Of a stretch of 64,000 nucleotides of DNA, positions 24,326 through 32,596 are shown one piece after another. Numbering within the stretch: the first letter of the stretch is position 1; every line of letters begins with the position of its first letter. The notes under the pieces are model-generated. The model was not told where the DNA came from. It ran no database searches and saw only the letters and a list, made by a program, of their open reading frames with translations. The stretch is from Rhodococcus globerulus NBRC 14531 (GTDB taxonomy: Bacteria; Actinomycetota; Actinomycetes; Mycobacteriales; Mycobacteriaceae): contig NZ_BCWX01000011.1 in the NCBI RefSeq assembly GCF_001894805.1, positions 1 to 64,000 on the forward strand, given 5' to 3'. The translations under genes and the position numbers were made by a program.

Positions 24326-26459
24326 CGTATTTTCTGAAATCAGATCTGTCCTTCAGCACCACCAGCGCGTCACCTGCCACAACGAATCCGTCCACCACGA
24401 ACAGCGGGTTAATGTCGATTGCTGCGACGCTTTCGGACAGAGTGACCGCAGCCTGCGAGAGCGCAACGAGGAACTCGATCACAGGCGCTGTATCGAGCGG
24501 AGCTTCGCCACGAAATCCGGCCATCAGCACCGATGCCCGCGTCTTGGCTAACAGTTCTGCTGCATCGGAGGAACTCAGCGGCGCCACACCCAGCGCAATA
24601 TCGCTGATCACCTCCGTAAAGACACCACCCGCGCCTATCGCCACAACGGGATCCCAAGTGTCCTCTATCACCACGCCCGCGATGAGTTCCACTCGCGTCC
24701 CCTCGATCATCCGAGCGATCAGCACCCCATCCACGTCGTGGTCTTCTGCGAGTGCGCTGAGTTCGCAGAATGCCGCACGGACCGCGGCCTCATCGGTGAG
24801 GCCAACCTTGACTCCGCCGATATCGGATTTATGCAGGATGGTGTCTGAATGAATCTTGGCTACCACGGGCATCCCCAATTCCTTCGCCGCAGCAATTGCC
24901 TCATCGGCGGTAGTCACGCGGCGCGTCGGATTCACAGGCAATCCGAGTTCGGAGAGAAGGGTCATACTCTCAAGTTCGCTCAGGGCGGGTCTCCTCGAAC
25001 TGACGAGGCGTTTCTGCCCTGCAGGGATGTCTTCGACACGAGCTCGATTTCGAGCGATTCCGTACCGGGCGAGATGGTTGGCCACGGCGACAGCCTGTGC
25101 GAGGCCGTCGCACATGTGCTGATCGAGCCCTGCGACGTGCGCACGCCGCTCCTGGCACACATCACCAGCAATAGTGCTCGAAAGCAGGACCGGTATCGGG
25201 ACGCTGTGACACATGGCTGCAACGGCGTCGAGACGACCCCGCAGATCATCCTCGCCGTCCGTGTGCGGTGGCAGGTCCAGGTTGACCAAAATCTGGTCAA
25301 ACTCATCAGACCGCCCCAAGATCTCCAGGCACTCGCCGAGCAGCTTCGGTTTGTCGACCACGATTCCGGTCGTATCGAGCGGATTTTGCGGTGTGCCGAA
25401 CTCAGGCAACGAACCTCGCAGTTCCTTACTCGTAGCCGCGGAAAGCTCTGGGAGCTCAAGTTCGCTTGCCTCGATCAAATCGGCCGCAATTGAGCAAGCA
25501 CCACCGGAGCTACTTACGACTGCAATACGCCGACCTGCTGGAGCCGACAGTCTGCTGAGTGCTGCCGCGGTTTCGATCAATTCCTCAGGACTCGAAACGC
25601 GAGTAACCCCGTACTTTTCGAACACTGCATCTACGACGCGGTCGTCCCCGGTCAACGAGCCCGTGTGCGCCATCGCCAATCTGGCGGCACCATTGGAACG
25701 TCCAGCCTTGAGTAACACGATGGGTTTGCCAAGAGACAGAGCCTTCCGCGCCACCTCTACAAATCGTCGTGGATCCTTCACTCCCTCGATATATCCCGCG
25801 ACGCAACGGATGTCGCTGCGGTCCAACAATTCGTCAATAACGTCGACTGCAGTCAACATGGCTTCGTTTCCTACCGAGAACATTGCGCCTAGTCCGGCAG
25901 AATTCCTTTGAGCAGCACGATGAATGAGCTGCAATAGTGCGCCGCTCTGACTGACAACGCCAACGGGCCCCGGTTGCATCGGCGGGCTGATTCGGTCGGT
26001 GAACGGTGCAAGCCCGGTACGGAAGTCGACGAATCCCACACAGTTCGGGCCGAGCAGACTGATCCCACGGTTGTTCGCGTCGGCAACCAGCTGATCTTGA
26101 AGCTGCCGACCCGTCTCGCTGTGCTCAGCGAGACCAGAGGCAATCGAAACCAGCCCGCGGGCACCTGATTCGGCCGCGTCCGCCAAGATCGCAGGGAGAT
26201 GCAATGGCCCGGTCAAAGACAAGACGAGGTCGATTCGCTCTCCGATACCAGATATCGACGGCGCACACGGTAGGTCGAACTGCTTTTGTCGGGTGGGGTG
26301 GACGAGGTGCACGTCGCCATCGAAACCGAAAGCCCGCATGTTTTGCACTGCTCGCTGAGACCAGAATGACTCTTCGCGCACACCCACGATGGCCACCGAG
26401 CGGGCCGTGAGCAGCATTTTCAGCGGCTTGGTCGGGGCCTGGGTAGTGGTCACGATCAT
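24309..26459 (-). CDS. NDP-forming acyl-CoA synthetase (ACS/ACD family)
   Basis: 716 residues in the single-chain NDP-forming acetate-CoA ligase order. The CoA-binding domain is at residues about 15-140 (ARSVAIVGVREES). Two succinyl-CoA-ligase-like domains follow (GPVGVVSQSGALLQLIHRAA, RIAVVSSSGGACSIAADLIE). The ATP-grasp domain is at about 480-700 (AKELGMPVVAKIHSDTILHK, SDIGGVKVGL). It activates a carboxylic acid to its CoA ester at the expense of ATP or GTP, and would feed the dehydrogenase-hydratase-SDR series of the same operon. Substrate unknown. Confidence 0.88.
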   Translation of the reverse strand: MIVTTTQAPTKPLKMLLTARSVAIVGVREESFWSQRAVQNMRAFGFDGDVHLVHPTRQKQFDLPCAPSISGIGERIDLVLSLTGPLHLPAILADAAESGARGLVSIASGLAEHSETGRQLQDQLVADANNRGISLLGPNCVGFVDFRTGLAPFTDRISPPMQPGPVGVVSQSGALLQLIHRAAQRNSAGLGAMFSVGNEAMLTAVDVIDELLDRSDIRCVAGYIEGVKDPRRFVEVARKALSLGKPIVLLKAGRSNGAARLAMAHTGSLTGDDRVVDAVFEKYGVTRVSSPEELIETAAALSRLSAPAGRRIAVVSSSGGACSIAADLIEASELELPELSAATSKELRGSLPEFGTPQNPLDTTGIVVDKPKLLGECLEILGRSDEFDQILVNLDLPPHTDGEDDLRGRLDAVAAMCHSVPIPVLLSSTIAGDVCQERRAHVAGLDQHMCDGLAQAVAVANHLARYGIARNRARVEDIPAGQKRLVSSRRPALSELESMTLLSELGLPVNPTRRVTTADEAIAAAKELGMPVVAKIHSDTILHKSDIGGVKVGLTDEAAVRAAFCELSALAEDHDVDGVLIARMIEGTRVELIAGVVIEDTWDPVVAIGAGGVFTEVISDIALGVAPLSSSDAAELLAKTRASVLMAGFRGEAPLDTAPVIEFLVALSQAAVTLSESVAAIDINPLFVVDGFVVAGDALVVLKDRSDFRKYGDNGE

Positions 26460-26848
26460 TGCTCTACTGCCCCACTTCGAGAAAAGAAGGGCAAAGCGGG
26501 TTCTCCAGTCGGGGAGAAAGTAATTCGATCACCGATCTCCACTCGCTCTCCGTCTCGAATTTCGCAAAGCATCCGCGGACCCTCGTTGAGGTCTACTAGT
26601 GCGATCACCTGCTCGAACGGACCGTCGACGCCGCGTCGATGGCACACCGTGACGGAATAAACGATGCCTTCTCCGCTCATCTCAAGCCACTCAAGTTCAG
26701 TCGAGCCGCAGTGGGGACAGATCACCCGAGGGTAATAGTGCGCACGGTTACATGAGAGACACGACGGCAAGCGCAACAGCCCCACTTCGACACCCTCCCA
26801 GAACTGACGTGACTCGTCATCTACGACTGGGATCAAATATCCGCTCAT
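26456..26848 (-). CDS. DUF35 Zn-ribbon/OB-fold protein
   Basis: 130 residues. The rubredoxin-like zinc ribbon is LPSCLSCNRAHYYPRVICPH, continuing CGS (CxxC ... CxxC). An OB fold follows (GIVYSVTVCHRRGVDGPFEQ, VIALVDLNEGPRMLCEI). Such proteins pair with thiolase-like partners, as in Ltp2 of the steroid retro-aldolase complex or 3-hydroxyacyl-CoA handling, and bind the acyl-CoA ester. It overlaps the thiolase-like gene by four bases. Confidence 0.88.
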   Translation of the reverse strand: MSGYLIPVVDDESRQFWEGVEVGLLRLPSCLSCNRAHYYPRVICPHCGSTELEWLEMSGEGIVYSVTVCHRRGVDGPFEQVIALVDLNEGPRMLCEIRDGERVEIGDRITFSPTGEPALPFFSRSGAVEQ

Positions 26849-27987
26849 GCCGCCTGCCCTCCCAGAATTAGAGTGGAAGTAACGCTTAGTTCTCCGCCAG
26901 TGCCGTTGACTAGGGCCAGATCAGCGTCGGAAACCTGTCGGTCGCCGGCCGACCCTTGCAACTGCCGGACTGCCTCAATCACCGCGAAAATCCCGTATTC
27001 ACCGGGGTGTCCGTATGACAGGCCGCCACCGTTGGTATTCACGGGCCGGTCACCGCCGGGACCGGTGCGCCCGGTAGCAAACCATTCCGGCGCCTCGCCA
27101 GGCTCACACAGACCCATCGACTCCATCGTCAACAACACTGTGATCGTGAAAGAGTCGTAGATTTCGAAAAGATCGATGTCGCCGAACGTTGTTCCCGCCT
27201 GACCTAGGGCGATGGCCGCACTCGAACGGGCCGGGGTCGTGGTGAGGTCGGGGGAATATGTCACATTCATGTGCGTAGTGGCTTCACCGTGACCAAGGAG
27301 ATAGATCGGCTTCTGAGGGAGGTCTTGAGCACGATCCAACGAGGTGAGAACGACGGCGCCGCCTCCGTCGGTTACGAGGCAACAGTCGAGCTTGTGGATC
27401 GGATCTGCGATCATCCGTGAGGAGAGGACTTCGTCGACGTCGAGCGGGTCACGATGGAAGGCAGCTGGGTTAAGTTCGGCCCATCGTCGGGTGGATACCG
27501 CTACGTTGGCGAGATCTACGCTTGAGGCTTTGTGTTCATGCATGTATCGTGCCGCGGCAAGTGCGTATCCCGCAACTGGAAACGGTGCACCCCAGATCCG
27601 CTCGTACTGAGCTGGACCGACCGGACGAGGCGATGGTCCCTGGATAGCAGCCGTCCGCGGGGCCCGCGCATATGCAACCACAACGACGTCAGCTCGTCGA
27701 TCGCGAATTGCCCGCCCTGCGTCAGCGACCTGAGAGATGAAGGACGCACCTCCAAGTGAGGAATTACCGAAGAAACGGGGAGCAATGCCGAGATACTCAC
27801 TCATACGAACAGAGGGTGCGTACTCCCCGGCGAGGTCGGAGGTGCAGTAGCCGTCGACGTCGCGTAATTCGAGCCCGGCCTCGTGCAATGCACGGGAAAC
27901 CGCCTGGGCTTGAAGTTCATAGTGTGTCTTTCCTGTGATACCGAGATCGGACTCGGCCACGCCGGCGATGACGGGTATTCGAGACAT
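26845..27987 (-). CDS. Thiolase-like/lipid-transfer protein, possibly a retro-aldolase
   Basis: 380 residues of the SCP-2-type thiolase fold: LDCCLVTDGGGAVVLTSLDR in the middle, FEIYDSFTITVLLTMESMGL, and the late NTNGGGLSYGHPGEYGIFAV. The usual nucleophilic Cys site near residue 85-95 reads FFGNSSLGGASFISQ with no Cys, while the His of GHPG and the YDSFT motif are kept. This is the pattern of Ltp2-like aldolases that work with a DUF35 partner and cleave a 3-hydroxyacyl-CoA, and argues against a true thiolase. Its partner is the next gene. I favour aldolase, but a thiolase with an unusual site cannot be excluded. Confidence 0.85.
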   Translation of the reverse strand: MSRIPVIAGVAESDLGITGKTHYELQAQAVSRALHEAGLELRDVDGYCTSDLAGEYAPSVRMSEYLGIAPRFFGNSSLGGASFISQVADAGRAIRDRRADVVVVAYARAPRTAAIQGPSPRPVGPAQYERIWGAPFPVAGYALAAARYMHEHKASSVDLANVAVSTRRWAELNPAAFHRDPLDVDEVLSSRMIADPIHKLDCCLVTDGGGAVVLTSLDRAQDLPQKPIYLLGHGEATTHMNVTYSPDLTTTPARSSAAIALGQAGTTFGDIDLFEIYDSFTITVLLTMESMGLCEPGEAPEWFATGRTGPGGDRPVNTNGGGLSYGHPGEYGIFAVIEAVRQLQGSAGDRQVSDADLALVNGTGGELSVTSTLILGGQAA

Positions 27988-28007
27988 GGTCGCCCTTTCG
28001 TGGGAGA

Positions 28008-28784
28008 TCAGAGATAGCGATGGAGAAAGGCTTTGGTACGGTCCTCGCTCGGAAACCCGAGGACCTGATCGGGCGGGCCGCTTTCGACAACGACACCACC
28101 GTCCATGAAAACAACCTGGTCCGCGACATCGCGGGCGAAGGCAAGCTCGTGGGTGACGATGATCATTGTCATCCCTTGGTCAGCGACATCCCTGATCACA
28201 GAGAGCACTTCCCCGACGAGCTCCGGATCAAGAGAGCTTGTGGGCTCGTCCAGGAGCAACAGTTTTGGTTTCATGGCCAGGGCGCGAGCGATACCCACCC
28301 TCTGCTGCTGCCCCCCAGAGAGGCTGCCGGGCATCTGGTCTGCCTTGTCTGCGAGGCCGACCCGAGCAAGCAGTTCTCTGGCGTGATCGAGGGAGACGTC
28401 GCGGCGCTGCTTCTTTACTACGCGAGGCCCGTAGGCGATATTTTGGGCCACTGTCATATGGGGAAAGAGGTTGAAATGCTGAAACACCATGCCAATCGTG
28501 CTGCGCATAGCGGCCAAGTCGCGCGTGCCGCGTTCAAAGGTTTTTTCGCCCTCGACGACATGCCCCACGGACGAACCATCGACCTCGATCGAGCCGGCTT
28601 GGTACTTCTCCAGGAAGTTGATACAACGCAGGAACGTGGTCTTACCTGAACCGGACGGACCGATGAGCGCAACGACCTCACCGCGATGCACGTCAAGATC
28701 GATGCCCTTCAATATATGGTTGGAGCCGTACCACTTCTGGACGCCTCGCGCCTTCACCAGCGATGTGTCGATCAGGGAGGTCAT
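28008..28784 (-). CDS. Polar amino-acid ABC transporter ATPase (GlnQ-like)
   Basis: 258 residues. Walker A GPSGSGKTTFLRCINFLEKY, the LSGGQQQRVGIARALAM signature and Walker B LLLDEPTSSLDPELVGEVL are all present. The H-loop VTHELAFARDVADQV follows. It couples ATP hydrolysis to import of an amino acid through the permease next door (four-base overlap). Cytoplasmic face of the membrane. Confidence 0.93.
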   Translation of the reverse strand: MTSLIDTSLVKARGVQKWYGSNHILKGIDLDVHRGEVVALIGPSGSGKTTFLRCINFLEKYQAGSIEVDGSSVGHVVEGEKTFERGTRDLAAMRSTIGMVFQHFNLFPHMTVAQNIAYGPRVVKKQRRDVSLDHARELLARVGLADKADQMPGSLSGGQQQRVGIARALAMKPKLLLLDEPTSSLDPELVGEVLSVIRDVADQGMTMIIVTHELAFARDVADQVVFMDGGVVVESGPPDQVLGFPSEDRTKAFLHRYL

Positions 28785-29707
28785 CGGACGTTCCTTCCGC
28801 TCATTCCGGTCGCGAGACGCTTGGCCACTGACACGCGCTTGGGGCCCACGCTGAAGCGCCGTTCAAGGCAGTACTGGCCTAACTGGGCGACAGCGATCAT
28901 TGCCAGGTACCAGATGGTCGCCACTATCAACAGGGGGATGATCTGCAGGTTCTGACCGTATATTTGCTGCGCTCGGCTCAATAAGTCGCCTCCACCTATG
29001 ACCGCCACCAGGGAAGTGGTCTTCAACAGCAGGATGAGTTGGTTGCCTACAGCAGGGGAAATGATCCGGATACTCTGAGGCAGCACGATTCGCCACGTCA
29101 CGGCTCTCGGCCGCATGCCTATACTGAGCGCGGCCTCGGTCTGCCCCCTTGGGACAGCCGCGAACCCACCTCGGAAGATCTCCGACATGTACGCAGCTTC
29201 GTTGAGCGCAAGTCCCAGCAGGGCGGCGGTGAAACCGGTGATCATCTCGTTCGTGCCCCAGGTTTGTGACCACCCTGTCCACGGCACAACCAACGTTATC
29301 TGAGGCAAAAACAGTGCTAGGTTGTACCAAATAAGCAGCTGCACCAGCAGCGGAGTGCCACGGAAAACGGCGATGAAACTGAAATTCACCGCGCGCGCTA
29401 CCGGGTTCCGCGAGGCGCCGGCAGTTGCAAGGAAGAATCCAAGAACTGTACCGATCAGCTGGCTTAATACAGTTAGCTCGATGGTGACAACCACGCCCTC
29501 GAGGATGGCTTGGTTGAACAGGAAGTCTCCGACGACATCCCAGCCCATCCGCGGGTTTGTCACTAACTCCCGTGCCACTAGAAAACCGAATACAAAAAAG
29601 GCGGTGCCGGCAAGTGTCGTGCCCCACGGAAAACGGTGATGGATTTTGAGTCGGTGTTCGGAATGAACCGACTCCTCGGCGGTAGGCCGGATAGCAGCGA
29701 TGTTCAT
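28781..29707 (-). CDS. Polar amino-acid ABC transporter permease
   Basis: 308 residues. The first TM segment is TLAGTAFFVFGFLVARELVT. The HisMQ/GlnP-type inner core includes FRGTPLLVQLLIWYNLALFL and the EAA motif GLALNEAAYMSEIFRGGFAA, then VPRGQTEAALSIGMRPRAVT. One gene encodes the permease, so it probably works as a homodimer. The start has a GAGGAGG ribosome site. Confidence 0.92.
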   Translation of the reverse strand: MNIAAIRPTAEESVHSEHRLKIHHRFPWGTTLAGTAFFVFGFLVARELVTNPRMGWDVVGDFLFNQAILEGVVVTIELTVLSQLIGTVLGFFLATAGASRNPVARAVNFSFIAVFRGTPLLVQLLIWYNLALFLPQITLVVPWTGWSQTWGTNEMITGFTAALLGLALNEAAYMSEIFRGGFAAVPRGQTEAALSIGMRPRAVTWRIVLPQSIRIISPAVGNQLILLLKTTSLVAVIGGGDLLSRAQQIYGQNLQIIPLLIVATIWYLAMIAVAQLGQYCLERRFSVGPKRVSVAKRLATGMSGRNVR

Positions 29708-29765
29708 AGTGCCTCCTCGAGATAGCCGGAGCGGTTCCTACTGGCTATGTTTGGCGATCAAATAA

Positions 29766-29807
29766 TTTGAAGATTGATCCCCCCGCTACTTTTGAAGATT
29801 GATCCCC
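29766..29807. repeat. 17-bp direct repeat duplicating the end of the binding-protein gene
   Basis: TTTGAAGATTGATCCCC occurs at 29766-29782 and 29791-29807, a 25-base period. The second copy is the last codons of the leftward binding-protein gene (GINLQ); the first lies just past its stop. It looks like a small tandem duplication. Confidence 0.7.
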
Positions 29808-30688
29808 GGCACAGTTAGCGCGATTGCTGATTTGTCGTTTTCTTCAAGGATCGATGCATACTTACCGGACTCGATAATCCTCTCGATCCCTGCCAACCAG
29901 GTATCCCGCAATGCGGTTTCGTCTTTTGAAAAGATAGCGCCGAAGTAATATTTCAGACCGTTTTCTACGTCGATGCGCTCAACCTTGGCGCCCGATCGAC
30001 CGGAAGAATTCTCCCTGATCATGGCATCTATCCGACCAGATTCGATGGCCAAGTAACCCGCGTCGACATTTTCGATACTCACGGCTTGGGGTGCTTCCTT
30101 ACCGGCCTTTAGGCACACATCGGAAATTTTGCTAAACAAGTCCTCGTCCGGGGTGCCGCGAACCACGCTCAGATTCAGCCCGCACGCCGAATCCAAGGAA
30201 GGCGATACCCCTTTAGGGTTACCCTGCTGGACGAACAAGGCCTGCTTGACCTCGAGGTAATCAACGAAGTCAACCGTGTTCTGACGCTCAACGGTGTCAG
30301 TGACCGCGGACATTGACATGTCGAACCGTCCGCTACCAACCCCGAGTACGATTTGCGCGAATGCGCTGGGAACCAGCTCGATTTGCATTCCGAGTTCTTC
30401 GGCAATGGCTTTGGCCAAGTCCGCGTTAAGACCGTCAAACTCGCTAGTGCCGGGTTTGACTGAGTTTAGGACTCCGAAGCTAGGATCCAATGCAATGTTG
30501 ATTGTCTTATCCTGATACTGGGCTGGCAGCATCCTGTATAGCGGTGCCTCCGGGTCCACATGGACGACGTTCGGGTTCGTCGCCGAGTCACTCGATCCAC
30601 CGCATGCGGTGACCGTCAGCAGCGAAAGGGCTATGCCAACGGTGGCGAATCCGCGTGTGACGCGGCGGTCTCGGGCAGTCTTGATCAT
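29786..30688 (-). CDS. Amino-acid ABC transporter substrate-binding lipoprotein (SBP_bac_3)
   Basis: 300 residues from ATG 30688, which has GGAG upstream. The signal peptide ends in a lipobox (LLTVTACGG), so the mature protein is a lipoprotein at the outer face of the membrane. The body fits SBP_bac_3: NIALDPSFGVLNSVKPGTSE, DGLNADLAKAIAEELGMQIE, and LSVVRGTPDEDLFSKI. It captures a cationic or polar amino acid for the permease just downstream. First gene of the long leftward operon and divergent from the decarboxylase gene. A paralogue is at 34443-35366. Confidence 0.9.
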   Translation of the reverse strand: MIKTARDRRVTRGFATVGIALSLLTVTACGGSSDSATNPNVVHVDPEAPLYRMLPAQYQDKTINIALDPSFGVLNSVKPGTSEFDGLNADLAKAIAEELGMQIELVPSAFAQIVLGVGSGRFDMSMSAVTDTVERQNTVDFVDYLEVKQALFVQQGNPKGVSPSLDSACGLNLSVVRGTPDEDLFSKISDVCLKAGKEAPQAVSIENVDAGYLAIESGRIDAMIRENSSGRSGAKVERIDVENGLKYYFGAIFSKDETALRDTWLAGIERIIESGKYASILEENDKSAIALTVPGINLQK

Positions 30689-30982
30689 CGCTGTTCTCCT
30701 TTGGGACAGTCGCTGGACTCTGACAACAGACTGAGTGAGCGACACGTTTCAGAACCGTAGTAAGTGCGACACATCACTGTCAAGACTTTTACGTGAATTC
30801 CCTCACTATCAATATTTGTCGATAACATTACACTCAAGCAGGGCGGCGTACCGCCCAGAGGGGCCCTCCGTCGCACAACCTCAGCAGTCAACCGTGTGTT
30901 ATAAATTTTACGTTAGACATGCCCTTCGGTAAATTAGTAACATCCTTGACATTTCTCGTTGCACGCCTTTAACGTCCTCTGC
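30689..30982. promoter_or_regulatory. Divergent promoter region between the two catabolic operons
   Basis: About 290 AT-rich bases. A TTGACA at 30946-30951 is followed 16 bases later by TTTAAC (30968-30973), placing the start of transcription within a few bases of the decarboxylase ATG at 30983. A leaderless message is therefore likely. The leftward promoter is not defined, but the region near 30770-30900 has several AT-rich boxes. Confidence 0.5.
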
Positions 30983-32596
30983 ATGACCGTCACAGCCACT
31001 TCCAACGCCAGTTTCGGCGCACGCAGCGCAGCCCGGATCCTTGTCGACGCACTCGCGCATCACGGAGTGGACACTGTCTTCGGAATTCCTGGTACGCACA
31101 ACATTCCGATTTACGGAGCTCTGGCCGATGTAGGCATCCGACACGTACTAATGCGCCATGAGCAAGGTTGTGCATATGCCGCGGACGGGTACGCGCGCGT
31201 GTCCAGACGGCCAGGTGTCGTCATCACCACCACAGGCCCAGGGCTTCTTAATTCAGCCGCCGCGCTAGCACAGTCGATGTCGGACTCCGTGCCGGTACTA
31301 GTCATATCACCTGGAATGCCTACCAATCACCCTGCGCTCGGGACTGGGGAATTACATGAGATGCGCAGCCAGAGCGCCACTCTCAGCTCAATTGTCAAGT
31401 CCAGCTACCGGGTACAGACTGTCGAGGAGATCCCCGCCACGGTGGCGGCGTGCTTTGTCGACATGCTTGCCGGTCGGCCGCGGCCGGTCCACCTCGAACT
31501 TCCCTTCGACCTGCTTCATTGGGGCGCCGAGGTCCGCGACGTCGACCCCGTCCAGTTGCCGAAGTTGCGCGTCGAAGAGAAGGCAGTGTCCGACGCAACC
31601 GCCATTCTCACACAAGCCCGCCGACCACTGATCATCGCTGGCGGTGGGGTAGGCGCCGAGGCCGCGCCTCAATTGAAGGCACTCGCCGAATACCTAGGCG
31701 CGCCGGTGGTGACGACGTTCAACGGTAAAGGCTGTTTCCCTGAGAACCACCAACTTTCAGCAGGAGCAGGGCTCGGCCGACCCGCCATCTACAAATCGAT
31801 GGCCGAAGCCGATGTGATCCTTGCCGTGGGAACGGAACTTGCCCCCTCGGATCTTTGGTACGGACGCATCCCAGAAAAACGTCTAATCCGAATCGACGTC
31901 GACCCGCACGCCGTGCTCCGCAATGCCCGGGCCGAGGTCACGATGGTAGCCGAAGCGGGACCCGCCCTCGCCGCTCTTCGAGCGGAGCTCGCGTCTACCG
32001 TCCATGTCGAACCTCTCTGGGCTGCAAGAGTTATCGAAGCAGCGAAGGACGATGCATCGACCAAGGCACAACGATGGATGCACCTCATCGAAGGCCTCAC
32101 TGATGCAGTCGATGCCGACTCCATTATTGTCGGCGACAGCACTATGGCCTGCTACTACGGTGTCGGATCTACAGTTCCACTCGCCAAACCGCACCACTAT
32201 CTCTACCCGACTGGCTTCGGAACTCTCGGCTATGGACTTCCTGCCAGTGTCGGCGCTGCTCTCGCTGCCCCCGACTCTCGAATTGTCTGCATCGAGGGCG
32301 ACGGCGGACTGATGTTCAGTGTTAACGAGCTGACTGCTGCGGCCCACCTCGGCCTCGCTCTTCCCGTCATCGTCGTCACCAACGGCGGGTACGGCGAAAT
32401 TCGACGACAGATGGCAGAGACACTCGACACCGTGCACGCCGTCGATTTCGCTCCACCTCGGCTTCAAGCACTCGCCGAGGCCTTCGGATGCCACTACCTC
32501 AAGGCCACCGACGCAACCTCCATCGCGAAGAGCATGTCCGCTGCCTGGGCAGCAGACTGTCCAACGATCATCGAAATACCTGAGGACCACGCATGA
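30983..32596 (+). CDS. Thiamine-diphosphate 2-oxoacid decarboxylase (AruI-like)
   Basis: 537 residues from ATG 30983. The N-terminal domain includes FGIPGTHNIPIYGALADVGI and the ThDP Glu in RHEQGCAYAADGYARVSRRP. The C-terminal ThDP site reads EGDGGLMFSVNELTAAAHLG, continuing to VVTNGGYGEIRRQ. Length and the following aldehyde dehydrogenase fit 5-guanidino-2-oxopentanoate decarboxylase (AruI) and related 2-oxoacid decarboxylases. Acetolactate synthase is the main alternative. The ATGA overlap with an aldehyde dehydrogenase argues for a decarboxylase whose aldehyde is oxidised at once. Confidence 0.85.
   Translation: MTVTATSNASFGARSAARILVDALAHHGVDTVFGIPGTHNIPIYGALADVGIRHVLMRHEQGCAYAADGYARVSRRPGVVITTTGPGLLNSAAALAQSMSDSVPVLVISPGMPTNHPALGTGELHEMRSQSATLSSIVKSSYRVQTVEEIPATVAACFVDMLAGRPRPVHLELPFDLLHWGAEVRDVDPVQLPKLRVEEKAVSDATAILTQARRPLIIAGGGVGAEAAPQLKALAEYLGAPVVTTFNGKGCFPENHQLSAGAGLGRPAIYKSMAEADVILAVGTELAPSDLWYGRIPEKRLIRIDVDPHAVLRNARAEVTMVAEAGPALAALRAELASTVHVEPLWAARVIEAAKDDASTKAQRWMHLIEGLTDAVDADSIIVGDSTMACYYGVGSTVPLAKPHHYLYPTGFGTLGYGLPASVGAALAAPDSRIVCIEGDGGLMFSVNELTAAAHLGLALPVIVVTNGGYGEIRRQMAETLDTVHAVDFAPPRLQALAEAFGCHYLKATDATSIAKSMSAAWAADCPTIIEIPEDHA

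Noticed and set aside
24849-25911. Rightward frames opposite the acyl-CoA synthetase
   Set aside because: Shadows of a gene with full NDP-forming synthetase motifs.
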